A stretch of 8,525 nucleotides of DNA from Thermomicrobiales bacterium (GTDB taxonomy: Bacteria > Chloroflexota > Chloroflexia > Thermomicrobiales > UBA6265): assembly GCA_025928535.1 (NCBI GenBank), contig JAICJJ010000091.1, positions 1-8,525 on the forward strand. Reading direction: 5' to 3'. The notes beneath the pieces are model-generated. The model had not been told where the DNA came from. It was given only the letters and a program-made list of their open reading frames with translations, and ran no database searches. The position numbers and the translations under genes are program-made. The number at the start of each line of letters is the position of its first letter. Within the stretch, counting starts at the first letter, position 1. Below are positions 1 to 5,919 of the stretch, one piece after another.

Positions 1-227
1 CAACGCCGACCTGGCCACGTTCTCGTACTGAGCCATCGCCGCCAGGATCGTCGGCGGACTGCTGGCGCTGGCCAGGGGCTGGCCGGGCGGCGAACTGGTC
101 GAGCGGCTGGGGGTCGGCGTCGATCCCGGGGCGAACCTGGAACGCCCTGAGTTCGCTCTCCGGCCGGCAGCTGAGGGCGCGGCCGCTACCCAGCGGCCGT
201 CTGCGCCGCGGCGCTCCGTCCTCGTGG
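1..227. other. Left-edge stretch with no recognisable gene
   Basis: I cannot assign a product here. One plus-strand frame ends at a TGA at 29-31 after residues NADLATFSY, which could be the C-terminus of a gene cut by the window edge. From base 32 that frame stays open and would read AIAARIVGGLLALARGW and onward, but it has no ATG or GTG start before 224 and matches no family I know. The frame used by the GMC-like tail downstream is also open from the window start, but its translation here is Ser/Trp/Arg-rich and does not resemble a GMC protein. The stretch may be a degraded part of the GMC gene or a short junction between genes. Confidence 0.3.
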
Positions 228-416
228 TCCGGCCCGACGCCGCAAACCGCGGTGGTCGATGCCAATTGCCGCGCCTGGGACGTCCCGAACCTCTACGTCT
301 GCGACGGCAGCGTCTTCGTCACCTCTTCGGCGTGCAACCCGAGCCTGACGATCGAGGCGCTGGCGCCGCGGACAGCGGACCACCTCGTGGCGGCTGGCAA
401 GCGGCGGGAACCGTAG
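228..416 (+). pseudogene. GMC-family oxidoreductase, C-terminal fragment (possibly frameshifted)
   Basis: The frame ending at TAG 414-416 encodes the typical end of a glucose-methanol-choline oxidoreductase: a PQTAVVDANCRAWDVPNLYV segment, then CDGSVF, then a Ser-rich turn, NPSLTIEALAPRTADH and a short tail. In the family this segment closes the FAD-binding fold and includes the conserved Asn-Pro beside the flavin; these enzymes oxidise alcohols, sugars or sugar acids. Just upstream the family normally shows a His-x-x-Gly-Thr-x-Arg-x-Gly motif. Here that stretch reads as unrelated residues in every frame. The gene is therefore either frameshifted near 190-230 or only a remnant fused to other DNA. 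The end lies 41 bases before the next gene, on the same strand. The family call for the tail is firm; whether the gene is functional is not known. Confidence 0.7.
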
Positions 417-444
417 AGAGGCCATCCCGGCGCGCTGCAATCGG

Positions 445-452
445 AAAGGAGG
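445..452 (+). promoter_or_regulatory. Strong ribosome binding site for the TPP enzyme
   Basis: AAAGGAGG lies five bases before the ATG at 458. It is a near-perfect Shine-Dalgarno sequence and fixes this start. The reading frame stays open further upstream (a GTG is present at 224), but that upstream part overlaps the GMC tail in another frame and has no protein-family signal. Confidence 0.85.
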
Positions 453-457
453 CAACG

Positions 458-2224
458 ATGGCCAAATCGACCGCCGATCTCCTGATCGAGCGATTGCATG
501 ACTGGGGCGTGGACGTCATTTTTGGCTTGCCCGGCGACGGGATCGACGACATCGTCGAAGCGCTGCGCACCCATCAGGACGACGTGCGGTTCATCCAGGT
601 GCGGCATGAAGAATCGGCCGCCTTCGCCGCCTGCGGCTACGCCAAATACACCGGCCGCCTCGGCGTCTGCCTCGCCACCTCCGGTCCGGGCGGCCTCCAC
701 CTGCTGAATGGGCTCTACGACGCCAAGGGGGACCAGCAGCCAGTGCTGGCGATCACCGGCCACACCTTTCACGATCTGATCGGCACGCACTATCAGCAAG
801 ACGTCGACCTCGACAAGATTTTTCTCGACGTCGCCGACTACAACGAGCGGGTGATGGGTCCGGCCCACGTCGTCAACGTCGTCGATCAGGCGGTCAAGAC
901 GTCGCTGGGCCGCCGCGCCGTCTCGCACATCACCGTGCCGAAAGACATCCAGGGCTGGACGACCGACGACGCGATGCGCTCGGCGGCGAACGTGCCGCGC
1001 CACAGCGCCGATCTCTTCGCCCCCGCCTACGGGATGCCGCCGGCCGAGTTGCTGCGGGCGGCGGCGGACATCATCAACGTCGGGTCGAAGGTGGCGATCC
1101 TGGCGGGACGGGGCGCGCTCAATTGCCGCGACGAGGTGTTGCAACTGGCCGATCTGGTCGGCGGGCCGGTCGTCAAGCCGCTGCTCGGCAAGGCAGTCGT
1201 GCCGGACGACAGCCCTTACACCACTGGCGGCGTTGGCCTCCTCGGCACGGCGCCGTCGCAAGACGCGCTGCGGGAATGCGACACGCTGGTCATTCTCGGC
1301 AGCAGTTTTCCCTACATCGAGTTTTATCCGCCGCCGGGGCAGGCGAAGGCGGTCCAGATCGATGTCAGTGCGGCTCGCATCGGCTTGCGTGCTCCCGTCG
1401 ACGTCGGCCTGCTCGGCGATTGCAAGGGGGTGCTGGGGGCGTTGCTGCCGCTGATCCGGCGCAAGGACGACCGCGGATTTCTCGAGACGGCGCAAAACCG
1501 GATGCGCGATTGGCGGGACTTGCTCGAAGCGCGCGGCACGCGGCGGGATATGCCGATGAAGCCGCAGGTGGTCACGCACACGCTGAACAAATTGCTCGCC
1601 GACAACGCGATCGTCTCGGCCGACAGCGGCACGAACACGACCTGGGCGGCGCGCTACATCGACATGCGCGGCGAGATGCAATTTTCGGTGTCGGGCGCGC
1701 TGGCGTCGATGGCGTGCGGGCTGCCCTACAGCCTCGGCGCGGCGGTCGCGTACCCGGATCGGCAGGTCGTCGCGGTCGTCGGCGACGGCGGCTTCACGAT
1801 GCTCATGGGCGAGGTCGCGACGCTGGTGAAGTATGGTCTGCCGGTCAAGATCGTCATCATCAAGAACAACGCCTACGGCGAAATCAAATGGGAGCAGATG
1901 GTCCTGAACGGCAACCCATCGTTCGGGATCGAATTGCAGCCGATCGATTTCGCCGCCTACGCCCGAGCTTGCGGCGCGGCCGGCTTCACGTTCGAGCGGC
2001 CGGACGAATGCGAAGCGGTCTTGCGCGAGGCGCTGGCGACGCCGGGGCCGGCGGTGGTGCAGGCCGTGGTCGATCCGAACGAGCCGCCGATGCCGGGCAA
2101 GATCACGACCGAGCAGGCGAAAAACCTCGCCGAAGCGCTGCTGCGCGGCGACCCGGACCGCCTCGCGGTGGTCAAGACGATTGCCGAAGATTTCATCAAG
2201 AACCGGGTGCGCGAGGTGATCTGA
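458..2224 (+). CDS. Thiamine-diphosphate-dependent enzyme, pyruvate oxidase-like
   Basis: A 588-residue protein of the acetolactate synthase/pyruvate oxidase superfamily, at the usual full length. Domains in order: the pyrimidine-binding domain at about 1-168, with the cofactor-activating Glu in VRHEES (Glu51) and SGPGG followed by LLNGLYDAKGD; a central domain at about 190-330; and the diphosphate-binding domain at about 380-545, with GDGG at 442-445 and the partner NN at 470-471 that together bind Mg and the diphosphate. The HYQQDVDLDKIF stretch and the DPNEPPMPGKITTEQAK tail segment resemble quinone-dependent pyruvate oxidase (PoxB) and related soil-bacterial 'TPP-requiring proteins' more than anabolic acetolactate synthase. 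The likely reaction is oxidative decarboxylation of pyruvate or another 2-oxo acid with FAD, in the cytoplasm or on the inner membrane face; the substrate is inferred. The C-terminal helix could be amphipathic, as in PoxB. It leads the four-gene run, ending 29 bases before the rhodanese start. Acetolactate synthase-like or oxalyl-CoA-type activity cannot be excluded. Confidence 0.9.
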   Translation: MAKSTADLLIERLHDWGVDVIFGLPGDGIDDIVEALRTHQDDVRFIQVRHEESAAFAACGYAKYTGRLGVCLATSGPGGLHLLNGLYDAKGDQQPVLAITGHTFHDLIGTHYQQDVDLDKIFLDVADYNERVMGPAHVVNVVDQAVKTSLGRRAVSHITVPKDIQGWTTDDAMRSAANVPRHSADLFAPAYGMPPAELLRAAADIINVGSKVAILAGRGALNCRDEVLQLADLVGGPVVKPLLGKAVVPDDSPYTTGGVGLLGTAPSQDALRECDTLVILGSSFPYIEFYPPPGQAKAVQIDVSAARIGLRAPVDVGLLGDCKGVLGALLPLIRRKDDRGFLETAQNRMRDWRDLLEARGTRRDMPMKPQVVTHTLNKLLADNAIVSADSGTNTTWAARYIDMRGEMQFSVSGALASMACGLPYSLGAAVAYPDRQVVAVVGDGGFTMLMGEVATLVKYGLPVKIVIIKNNAYGEIKWEQMVLNGNPSFGIELQPIDFAAYARACGAAGFTFERPDECEAVLREALATPGPAVVQAVVDPNEPPMPGKITTEQAKNLAEALLRGDPDRLAVVKTIAEDFIKNRVREVI

Positions 2225-2243
2225 TGCGGGCGACGCACGGATC

Positions 2244-2250
2244 GGAGGAG
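2244..2250 (+). promoter_or_regulatory. Ribosome binding site deciding the rhodanese start
   Basis: GGAGGAG ends three bases before the ATG at 2254; its first GGAG is six bases away. An earlier in-frame ATG at 2224 overlaps the TPP-enzyme stop codon (TGATG). It would add ten residues with no rhodanese character, so 2254 is the better start. Confidence 0.65.
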
Positions 2251-2253
2251 ACG

Positions 2254-2973
2254 ATGCCGATCGAAATCGAGGTTGAAGCGGTGCAGCGCCTGCTCGGCCA
2301 GGACGTCCAATTGATCGAGGTGCTGCCGCGCGCGGAGTACGACGCCGAGCATTTGCCGGGGGCGGTCAGCATTCCACTCAAGACGCTGGATCAAGAAACC
2401 ACGGCCCGGCTCGATCCGAACCGGCCGACGATCGTCTATTGCTGGGACGCCCAATGAGACATGAGCGCGCGAGCCGCGTGGCGGCTCGAACGCCTCGGGT
2501 TTGCCCGGGTTTACCGCTTCGTCGGCGGCAAGGCGAACTGGCTCGCCTTCGGATTGCCGAGCGAAGGAACGGACGCGGACGTTCCGCGCGCCGCCGACGT
2601 GGTCCGGCGCGATGTCCCGACCTGTGGGCCGCACGAGCGGCTCGGGCCGGTGCAGAAACGCGCCAACGCGCAGGGGTGGAACGACTGCCTCGTCGTCAAT
2701 GAGGCGCGGGTCGTGCTCGGTTGCCTGCGCTTCGACCGGCTCAACGCCGCGCCCGAGACGACCGCCGAACAGGCCATGGAGCCCGGCCCGACCACCATCC
2801 GTCCGAACGAGCCGCTCGCCAAATTGGCGTCTCACCTGCGCGAGAAGCAGGTCGAACGCAGCGTCGTCACCACGCCGGACGGCCGGCTGGTCGGGGTCGT
2901 CGAGCGACGCGACGCGGAGACTCGACTCGCCGCGGAATCGGACCGTACGCGTGGGAATGATGCGCAAGGATGA
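2254..2973 (+). CDS. Rhodanese-CBS protein with in-frame TGA: candidate selenoprotein (or nonsense-interrupted gene)
   Basis: Read through the TGA at 2455-2457 the gene encodes 239 residues. Residues 1-105 form a single rhodanese (sulfurtransferase) domain: RAEYDAEHLPGAVSIPL is the usual helix-loop, and VYC (Cys63) is the persulfide-carrying active-site Cys. The loop reads CWDAQ, then TGA as residue 68, then DMSARAAWRLERLGF. From memory, homologues of this subfamily have Cys at the TGA position (YC-x-D-x-QCDLSPRAAW). Residues about 118-168 and 173-222 look like two CBS motifs (RRDVPTCGP; AMEPGPTTIRP then TTPDGRLVGVV), a Bateman module that typically senses adenosine nucleotides. There is no other stop or frameshift, and both halves are well conserved. 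Options: selenocysteine insertion, supported by the hairpin at 2470-2488; a Cys-to-stop mutation giving a 67-residue stub; or a base error. Without readthrough, ATG 2461 could restart a 170-residue product. The 3' end overlaps the next gene by 14 bases. Confidence 0.7.
2455..2457 (+). other. In-frame TGA at a position expected to be cysteine (possible Sec codon)
   Basis: The codons run TGC TGG GAC GCC CAA TGA GAC ATG AGC, in one uninterrupted frame with the rhodanese sequence on both sides. A single base change (TGC or TGT to TGA) separates it from the Cys codon expected by family resemblance. Selenocysteine replacing cysteine in thiol-redox or sulfurtransferase active sites is the classic pattern in bacterial selenoproteins. 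No selA, selB, selC or selD gene lies in the window, so decoding capacity cannot be judged here. Confidence 0.55.
2470..2488 (+). promoter_or_regulatory. SECIS-like hairpin just after the in-frame TGA
   Basis: The arms CGAGCCGC (2470-2477) and GCGGCTCG (2481-2488) are perfect reverse complements closing a GTG loop (2478-2480). Below a 2x2 internal loop three more pairs can form (2465-2467 with 2491-2493). The loop begins with G, and 20 bases separate the TGA from it. This fits the described bacterial SECIS rules: stem-loop inside the coding region, loop about 16-37 bases after UGA, G in the first two loop positions. In E. coli fdhF the key loop G and U are bases 23-24 counted from the U of UGA; here G and U are 24-25. 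No bulged U equivalent to fdhF U17 is visible. The codons for Ala-Trp-Arg-Leu in GC-rich DNA could produce such a stem by chance. Confidence 0.5.
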
Positions 2974-3274
2974 GTTGAGCGCGGGATATCGACACGGCGT
3001 TGGAGGGTCGCCGCGGCTCCGGGGAGGATGGGAGGGGGCGCGCGAATTTGCCGGGGCCGACGTCGGCGAACGCGCGGAGCGTATCCGCGATCAAATCGAG
3101 CGGTTGCTCGCTTATCCGAAGGTGGGTCCGTTGGGGCCAGGCGCCATCGCCCGCAATCTCGAGGTCGAGGCGCCGGAGATCGCGGCCATCTTGGCCGAAC
3201 TGGAAGCGGAAGGGCGGCTGCGGCGTGTCGCCGGCGGCTTCGTCGCGGCGCGCGGCGGGGTCGAGATCAAATGA
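2960..3274 (+). CDS. Small winged-helix-like protein of unknown function
   Basis: A 104-residue protein I cannot name. Residues about 40-98 (AERIRDQIERLL, then LGPGAIARNLEV, then APEIAAILAELEAEGRLRRV and GGFVA) have the helix-turn-helix-wing pattern of small winged-helix DNA-binding domains: three helices, then a basic beta-hairpin. This suggests a transcription regulator or an accessory domain for the neighbouring enzymes. Residues 1-36 are Gly/Arg-rich and featureless, so the true start may be different: ATG 2957 and ATG 2960 are adjacent in frame, GTG 2951 and TTG 2975 are also possible, and none has a convincing ribosome binding site. Coupling to the overlapping rhodanese gene is likely. 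Its stop overlaps the next start (ATGA, 3271-3274). Confidence 0.65.
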   Translation: MRKDELSAGYRHGVGGSPRLRGGWEGAREFAGADVGERAERIRDQIERLLAYPKVGPLGPGAIARNLEVEAPEIAAILAELEAEGRLRRVAGGFVAARGGVEIK

Positions 3275-5481
3275 ACGCGGCCGCCGCGGATCGGATCGAG
3301 TTGCGCGCCCATGCTGGCAAGATATGCATCTACAGCGGTCGGTCGCTCCTCGTCGCCGGCCTCGATGGTTTGACGCTGGGAGGCGGACTGGACGGGTTCT
3401 ATTTCGAAAACACGCGGCTGCTCTATCAGGAGAGGCTGACCGTCAACGGCGAGTCGCCGGCCATTTTCGCCGCCAGTCCGGTCGGCGGCGACGCGCTGCT
3501 TGCCTATGCGACGCTGGCGGGCGGGCCGGCTGGGCCGGAGCCGGCGCTCTTCGCGACGATCGCTCGCTTCGTCGGCGTGGGGTTGCGGACCCACGTGCGG
3601 ATCGAAAACTACGCGCGCTGCGCGCCAGCCCGCTGCGATCTCGTGATCCGGCTCGAGGCCGATTTCGCCGATCTGGAAGAAGTGCAGGCGGGGCGGCGAC
3701 GGCAGACCGGAGCGGTGGAGCGGCTGTGGGATGCCGCCCGTCAGGAATTGCTCTTGCGCTACCGCCATCCGGGCCTCGATCGCGCCGTCGCCGTCCGGGC
3801 GGAGGGCGCGCCGTCGCCAGTCGGCGTTGACGACGGCGGGGCGCTCGTGCTCGGCTTCGACGTGCCGCCGCATGGGGCGGTCGCATTCGATCTTGTGTTG
3901 GAGCCGCTCTTCGACGGCCGGCGGCATGCCGCGCCGCCGGCCCGGTTCGATCGGCCCGATGTGGGGCTCGAAGCGGTTCGGGCGCGGCTGCGGACGGAGA
4001 TTCCGCGGCTCATCGCGGCAAACCCGACGGTCGTCCGCGCCTGGGAGACGGCGACGGGCGACCTGGCGACGCTGCCGCTCGGCGATCCGCATGGCCCGGC
4101 CGCTCCGATCGCCGGGCTGCCGAGTTATCAGCAATTCTTCGGACGCGACACGCTGACGATTGGCTGGCAGGCGGCGCTGGCGCTGCCGACAATCCTGCGC
4201 GACGCGCTGCGAGCCAATGCGGCCTACCAGGGGGTCGCCGTCGATGATTGGACCGACGAGCAGCCGGGCAAGCTGATCCATCAGGCGCGGCGCGGCCCCC
4301 TCTCGGTCCTCGGCTTCGATCCGTTCCTCCACTACTACGGCGACTACGCCACCCCGCCGGATTTCCTGATCATGCTCGGCCAATATCTCGGCTGGAGCGG
4401 CGATCTGGCGACGGTCCGCCAGTTGTTGCCGGCGGCGCGCAAGGCGATCGCCTGGCTCGACGACGAAGGCGACCTCGATGGCGACGGTTTCATCGAATAC
4501 GTGACACGCTCGCCGGAGGGACTGAAGAACCAGGGGTGGAAAGATTCGGGCGACGCGATCGTCGACGAACGCGGCGAGGTCGTCGCCAATCCGATCGCGA
4601 CCTGCGAATTGCAGGCCTGGTGGTACGCCGGTCTCCAGCAGGCCGCGCTCGCCTTTCTGGCGACGGGCGATCCGGTCTCTGCGCTCGAACTCTTCGGGAA
4701 GGCGCGGGCGCTCAAGGCGCGCTTCGACCGCGCCTTTTGGCTCGACGATCTCGGCTTCTATGCGCTCGGACTCGACCCGGCCAAGCGGCCGATCCGCACG
4801 ATCGCTTCCAATCCGGGGCATCTCCTGGCGACCGGCATCGTGCCGCGGGCCAAAGGGCGGCGGGTCGCCCGGCGCCTGCTCGAACCGGACCTCTTCAGCG
4901 GCTGGGGCGTGCGCACCCTGTCGAGCGCGCATCCCTCCTACAATCCGTTCAGTTACCACCTCGGCAGCGTCTGGCCGGTCGAAAACGCGGCCTTCGCCTT
5001 CGGCTTCGCCCGCTACGGCTGCTGGGACGAACTGCACCGGCTGGCGGCGGCGCTCTTCGCCGCGAGCGATCTCTTCGTGGCGAACCGGTTGCCGGAAGCC
5101 CTCGGCGGCCTGCCGCGCGACGCGGCCCATCCCCACCCGGGCATCTATCCCCAAAGCAACGCGCCACAGGGGTGGTCGGCCAGCGCGGTCGTGCTGCTGA
5201 TCCAGGCGCTGCTCGGCATGCGCGCCGTGGCGCCGCTCGGCCTGCTCCTGGTCGATCCCCACCTGCCGCCCTGGCTGCCGGCTCTGCGGCTCGAAGGGGT
5301 CCGGGTCGGGGACGCGCGGCTCGATCTGACGTTCAGGCGATCGAAGACGGGCAAGACGCGCTACCGGGTGGAACGTTGCGACGGGGAAGTGCGGGTGCTG
5401 CGCCAGCCGGCGCCGCAGGCTCCGGACGCGACGCTGACCGGCCGGCTGCGCGCCGCCGCGACCTCGGTTTGGCGCGCCTGA
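3271..5481 (+). CDS. Amylo-alpha-1,6-glucosidase-like glycogen-debranching-type glycoside hydrolase
   Basis: A 736-residue protein in two parts. Residues about 15-220 form a beta-rich domain like the N-terminal domain of bacterial 'glycogen debranching' proteins (GDE_N-type), with IYSGRSLLVAGLDG and DGFYFENTRLLYQ. Residues about 290-710 form an (alpha/alpha)6-barrel glucosidase domain. It has FFGRDTLTIGWQ, DLDGDGFIEY, NQGWKDSGDAI (Trp423-Asp425-Asp428), SGWGVRTLS, YNPFSYHLGSVWPVENA (Glu571) and a PQGWSA segment near the end. By comparison with GH63/GH37-type enzymes, an Asp of WKDSGD is the candidate general acid and Glu571 or a nearby carboxylate the base; this is inference. The probable role is hydrolysis of alpha-1,6 or related bonds in glycogen-like or trehalose-like glucans. 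I see no signal peptide, so it should be cytoplasmic. The ATG overlaps the preceding stop, which fixes the start by coupling. The exact substrate is uncertain. Confidence 0.88.
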   Translation: MNAAAADRIELRAHAGKICIYSGRSLLVAGLDGLTLGGGLDGFYFENTRLLYQERLTVNGESPAIFAASPVGGDALLAYATLAGGPAGPEPALFATIARFVGVGLRTHVRIENYARCAPARCDLVIRLEADFADLEEVQAGRRRQTGAVERLWDAARQELLLRYRHPGLDRAVAVRAEGAPSPVGVDDGGALVLGFDVPPHGAVAFDLVLEPLFDGRRHAAPPARFDRPDVGLEAVRARLRTEIPRLIAANPTVVRAWETATGDLATLPLGDPHGPAAPIAGLPSYQQFFGRDTLTIGWQAALALPTILRDALRANAAYQGVAVDDWTDEQPGKLIHQARRGPLSVLGFDPFLHYYGDYATPPDFLIMLGQYLGWSGDLATVRQLLPAARKAIAWLDDEGDLDGDGFIEYVTRSPEGLKNQGWKDSGDAIVDERGEVVANPIATCELQAWWYAGLQQAALAFLATGDPVSALELFGKARALKARFDRAFWLDDLGFYALGLDPAKRPIRTIASNPGHLLATGIVPRAKGRRVARRLLEPDLFSGWGVRTLSSAHPSYNPFSYHLGSVWPVENAAFAFGFARYGCWDELHRLAAALFAASDLFVANRLPEALGGLPRDAAHPHPGIYPQSNAPQGWSASAVVLLIQALLGMRAVAPLGLLLVDPHLPPWLPALRLEGVRVGDARLDLTFRRSKTGKTRYRVERCDGEVRVLRQPAPQAPDATLTGRLRAAATSVWRA

Positions 5482-5515
5482 GATCGCCTTCGTGCTGGAC
5501 TGCGCTGGCTGACGC

Positions 5516-5548
5516 TCACCCCGGCTTGACGCTGGTGTCGATCAGCAC
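5516..5548 (-). pseudogene. Truncated VapC-like PIN toxin remnant
   Basis: Directly after the antitoxin stop on the minus strand, a GTG at 5546-5548 opens a frame reading VLIDTSV and then KPG and a TGA at 5516-5518. VLIDTSV is the characteristic first strand of PIN-domain toxins, with the first metal-binding Asp, normally followed by W-(I/V)-D/x-H and about 120 more residues. Everything past the seventh codon is missing. The remaining 34 bases to the debranching-gene stop hold no PIN sequence in this direction. The position, two bases past the antitoxin stop, is exactly where vapC would start in an intact pair. Confidence 0.6.
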
Positions 5549-5550
5549 CT

Positions 5551-5790
5551 TTACCCTGCGACGTCCCGCATCGGGGATTGGTCGCGCTCGATGTCGATTT
5601 CGCTCAGATCGGGTCCATGGAGCAGATATGCCGTGAACGATATCGGTTGTCCGCGCAACCGATTGAATTCCTCCTCCGAGACGACCACGACCACCTCGCC
5701 ATGGTGGCTGATCCGTTGCGGGCCTTCGTTGATGGCGCGGTCGACCACTTCGCTCAATTTGTTCCTGGCGTCGGGGAATCGCCATATCAT
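5551..5790 (-). CDS. Type II antitoxin, Phd/YefM family
   Basis: A 79-residue protein of normal length for the family. The N-terminal half (WRFPDARNKLSEVVDRAI, GPQRISHHGE, VVVVSEEEFNRL) is the conserved Phd/YefM DNA-binding dimerisation domain. The C-terminal 30 residues (FTAYLLHGPDLSEIDIERD) form the tail that normally wraps and neutralises a PIN or RelE-type toxin. Such proteins also repress their own promoter, which should lie in the less GC-rich gap at 5791-5919. The partner gene downstream survives only as a few VapC-like codons, so the antitoxin now appears to be an orphan. It might still act in trans or as a simple repressor. The start is the ATG at 5788-5790, which begins the family-like sequence directly. 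Confidence 0.87.
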   Translation of the reverse strand: MIWRFPDARNKLSEVVDRAINEGPQRISHHGEVVVVVSEEEFNRLRGQPISFTAYLLHGPDLSEIDIERDQSPMRDVAG

Positions 5791-5919
5791 CAGTCACATC
5801 CCATCGCGCTCTGGCTGAATTGGCGCGTTGTTTCATTGAATCAGTGCACCGAACAAATGAGCCTGCCGACTGTTCGCGCCGGCCGGGAGCCGTTCGTCTT
5901 GCCGCTCCGCCGCTTGCGT
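5791..5919. other. Intergenic gap, probable antitoxin promoter region
   Basis: A 129-base gap between the methyltransferase stop and the antitoxin start, both on the minus strand. It holds one of the least GC-rich stretches of the window (about 5818-5866), as expected for a promoter or operator of an autoregulated antitoxin. I see no convincing -35/-10 pair and no clear terminator hairpin for the methyltransferase gene. Confidence 0.3.

Noticed and set aside
293..1681. A 462-codon minus-strand open frame opposite the TPP enzyme
   Set aside because: It is an antisense shadow: no ribosome binding site, no recognisable domain, and full overlap with a well-supported gene.
1123..2253. Long plus-strand frame extending the rhodanese upstream to 1123
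   Set aside because: The upstream part is Arg/Ala/Gly-rich and lies inside the TPP-enzyme gene in another frame; the rhodanese similarity and ribosome binding site begin at 2254.
3028..3270. N-terminal extension of the hydrolase from the ATG at 3028
   Set aside because: It overlaps the winged-helix gene almost entirely and is Arg/Gly-rich; the ATGA overlap at 3271 and the start of family-like sequence support the shorter form.
3112..5262. A 716-codon open frame on the minus strand opposite the hydrolase gene
   Set aside because: Its translation is Arg/Gln/Ala-rich without family signal and it mirrors the codon pattern of the plus-strand gene; high GC content leaves antisense frames open.
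5482..5550. Terminator between the converging hydrolase and antitoxin transcripts
   Set aside because: Partial complementarity exists (GTGCTG and CAGCAC ends) but there is no continuous stem and no T-run.
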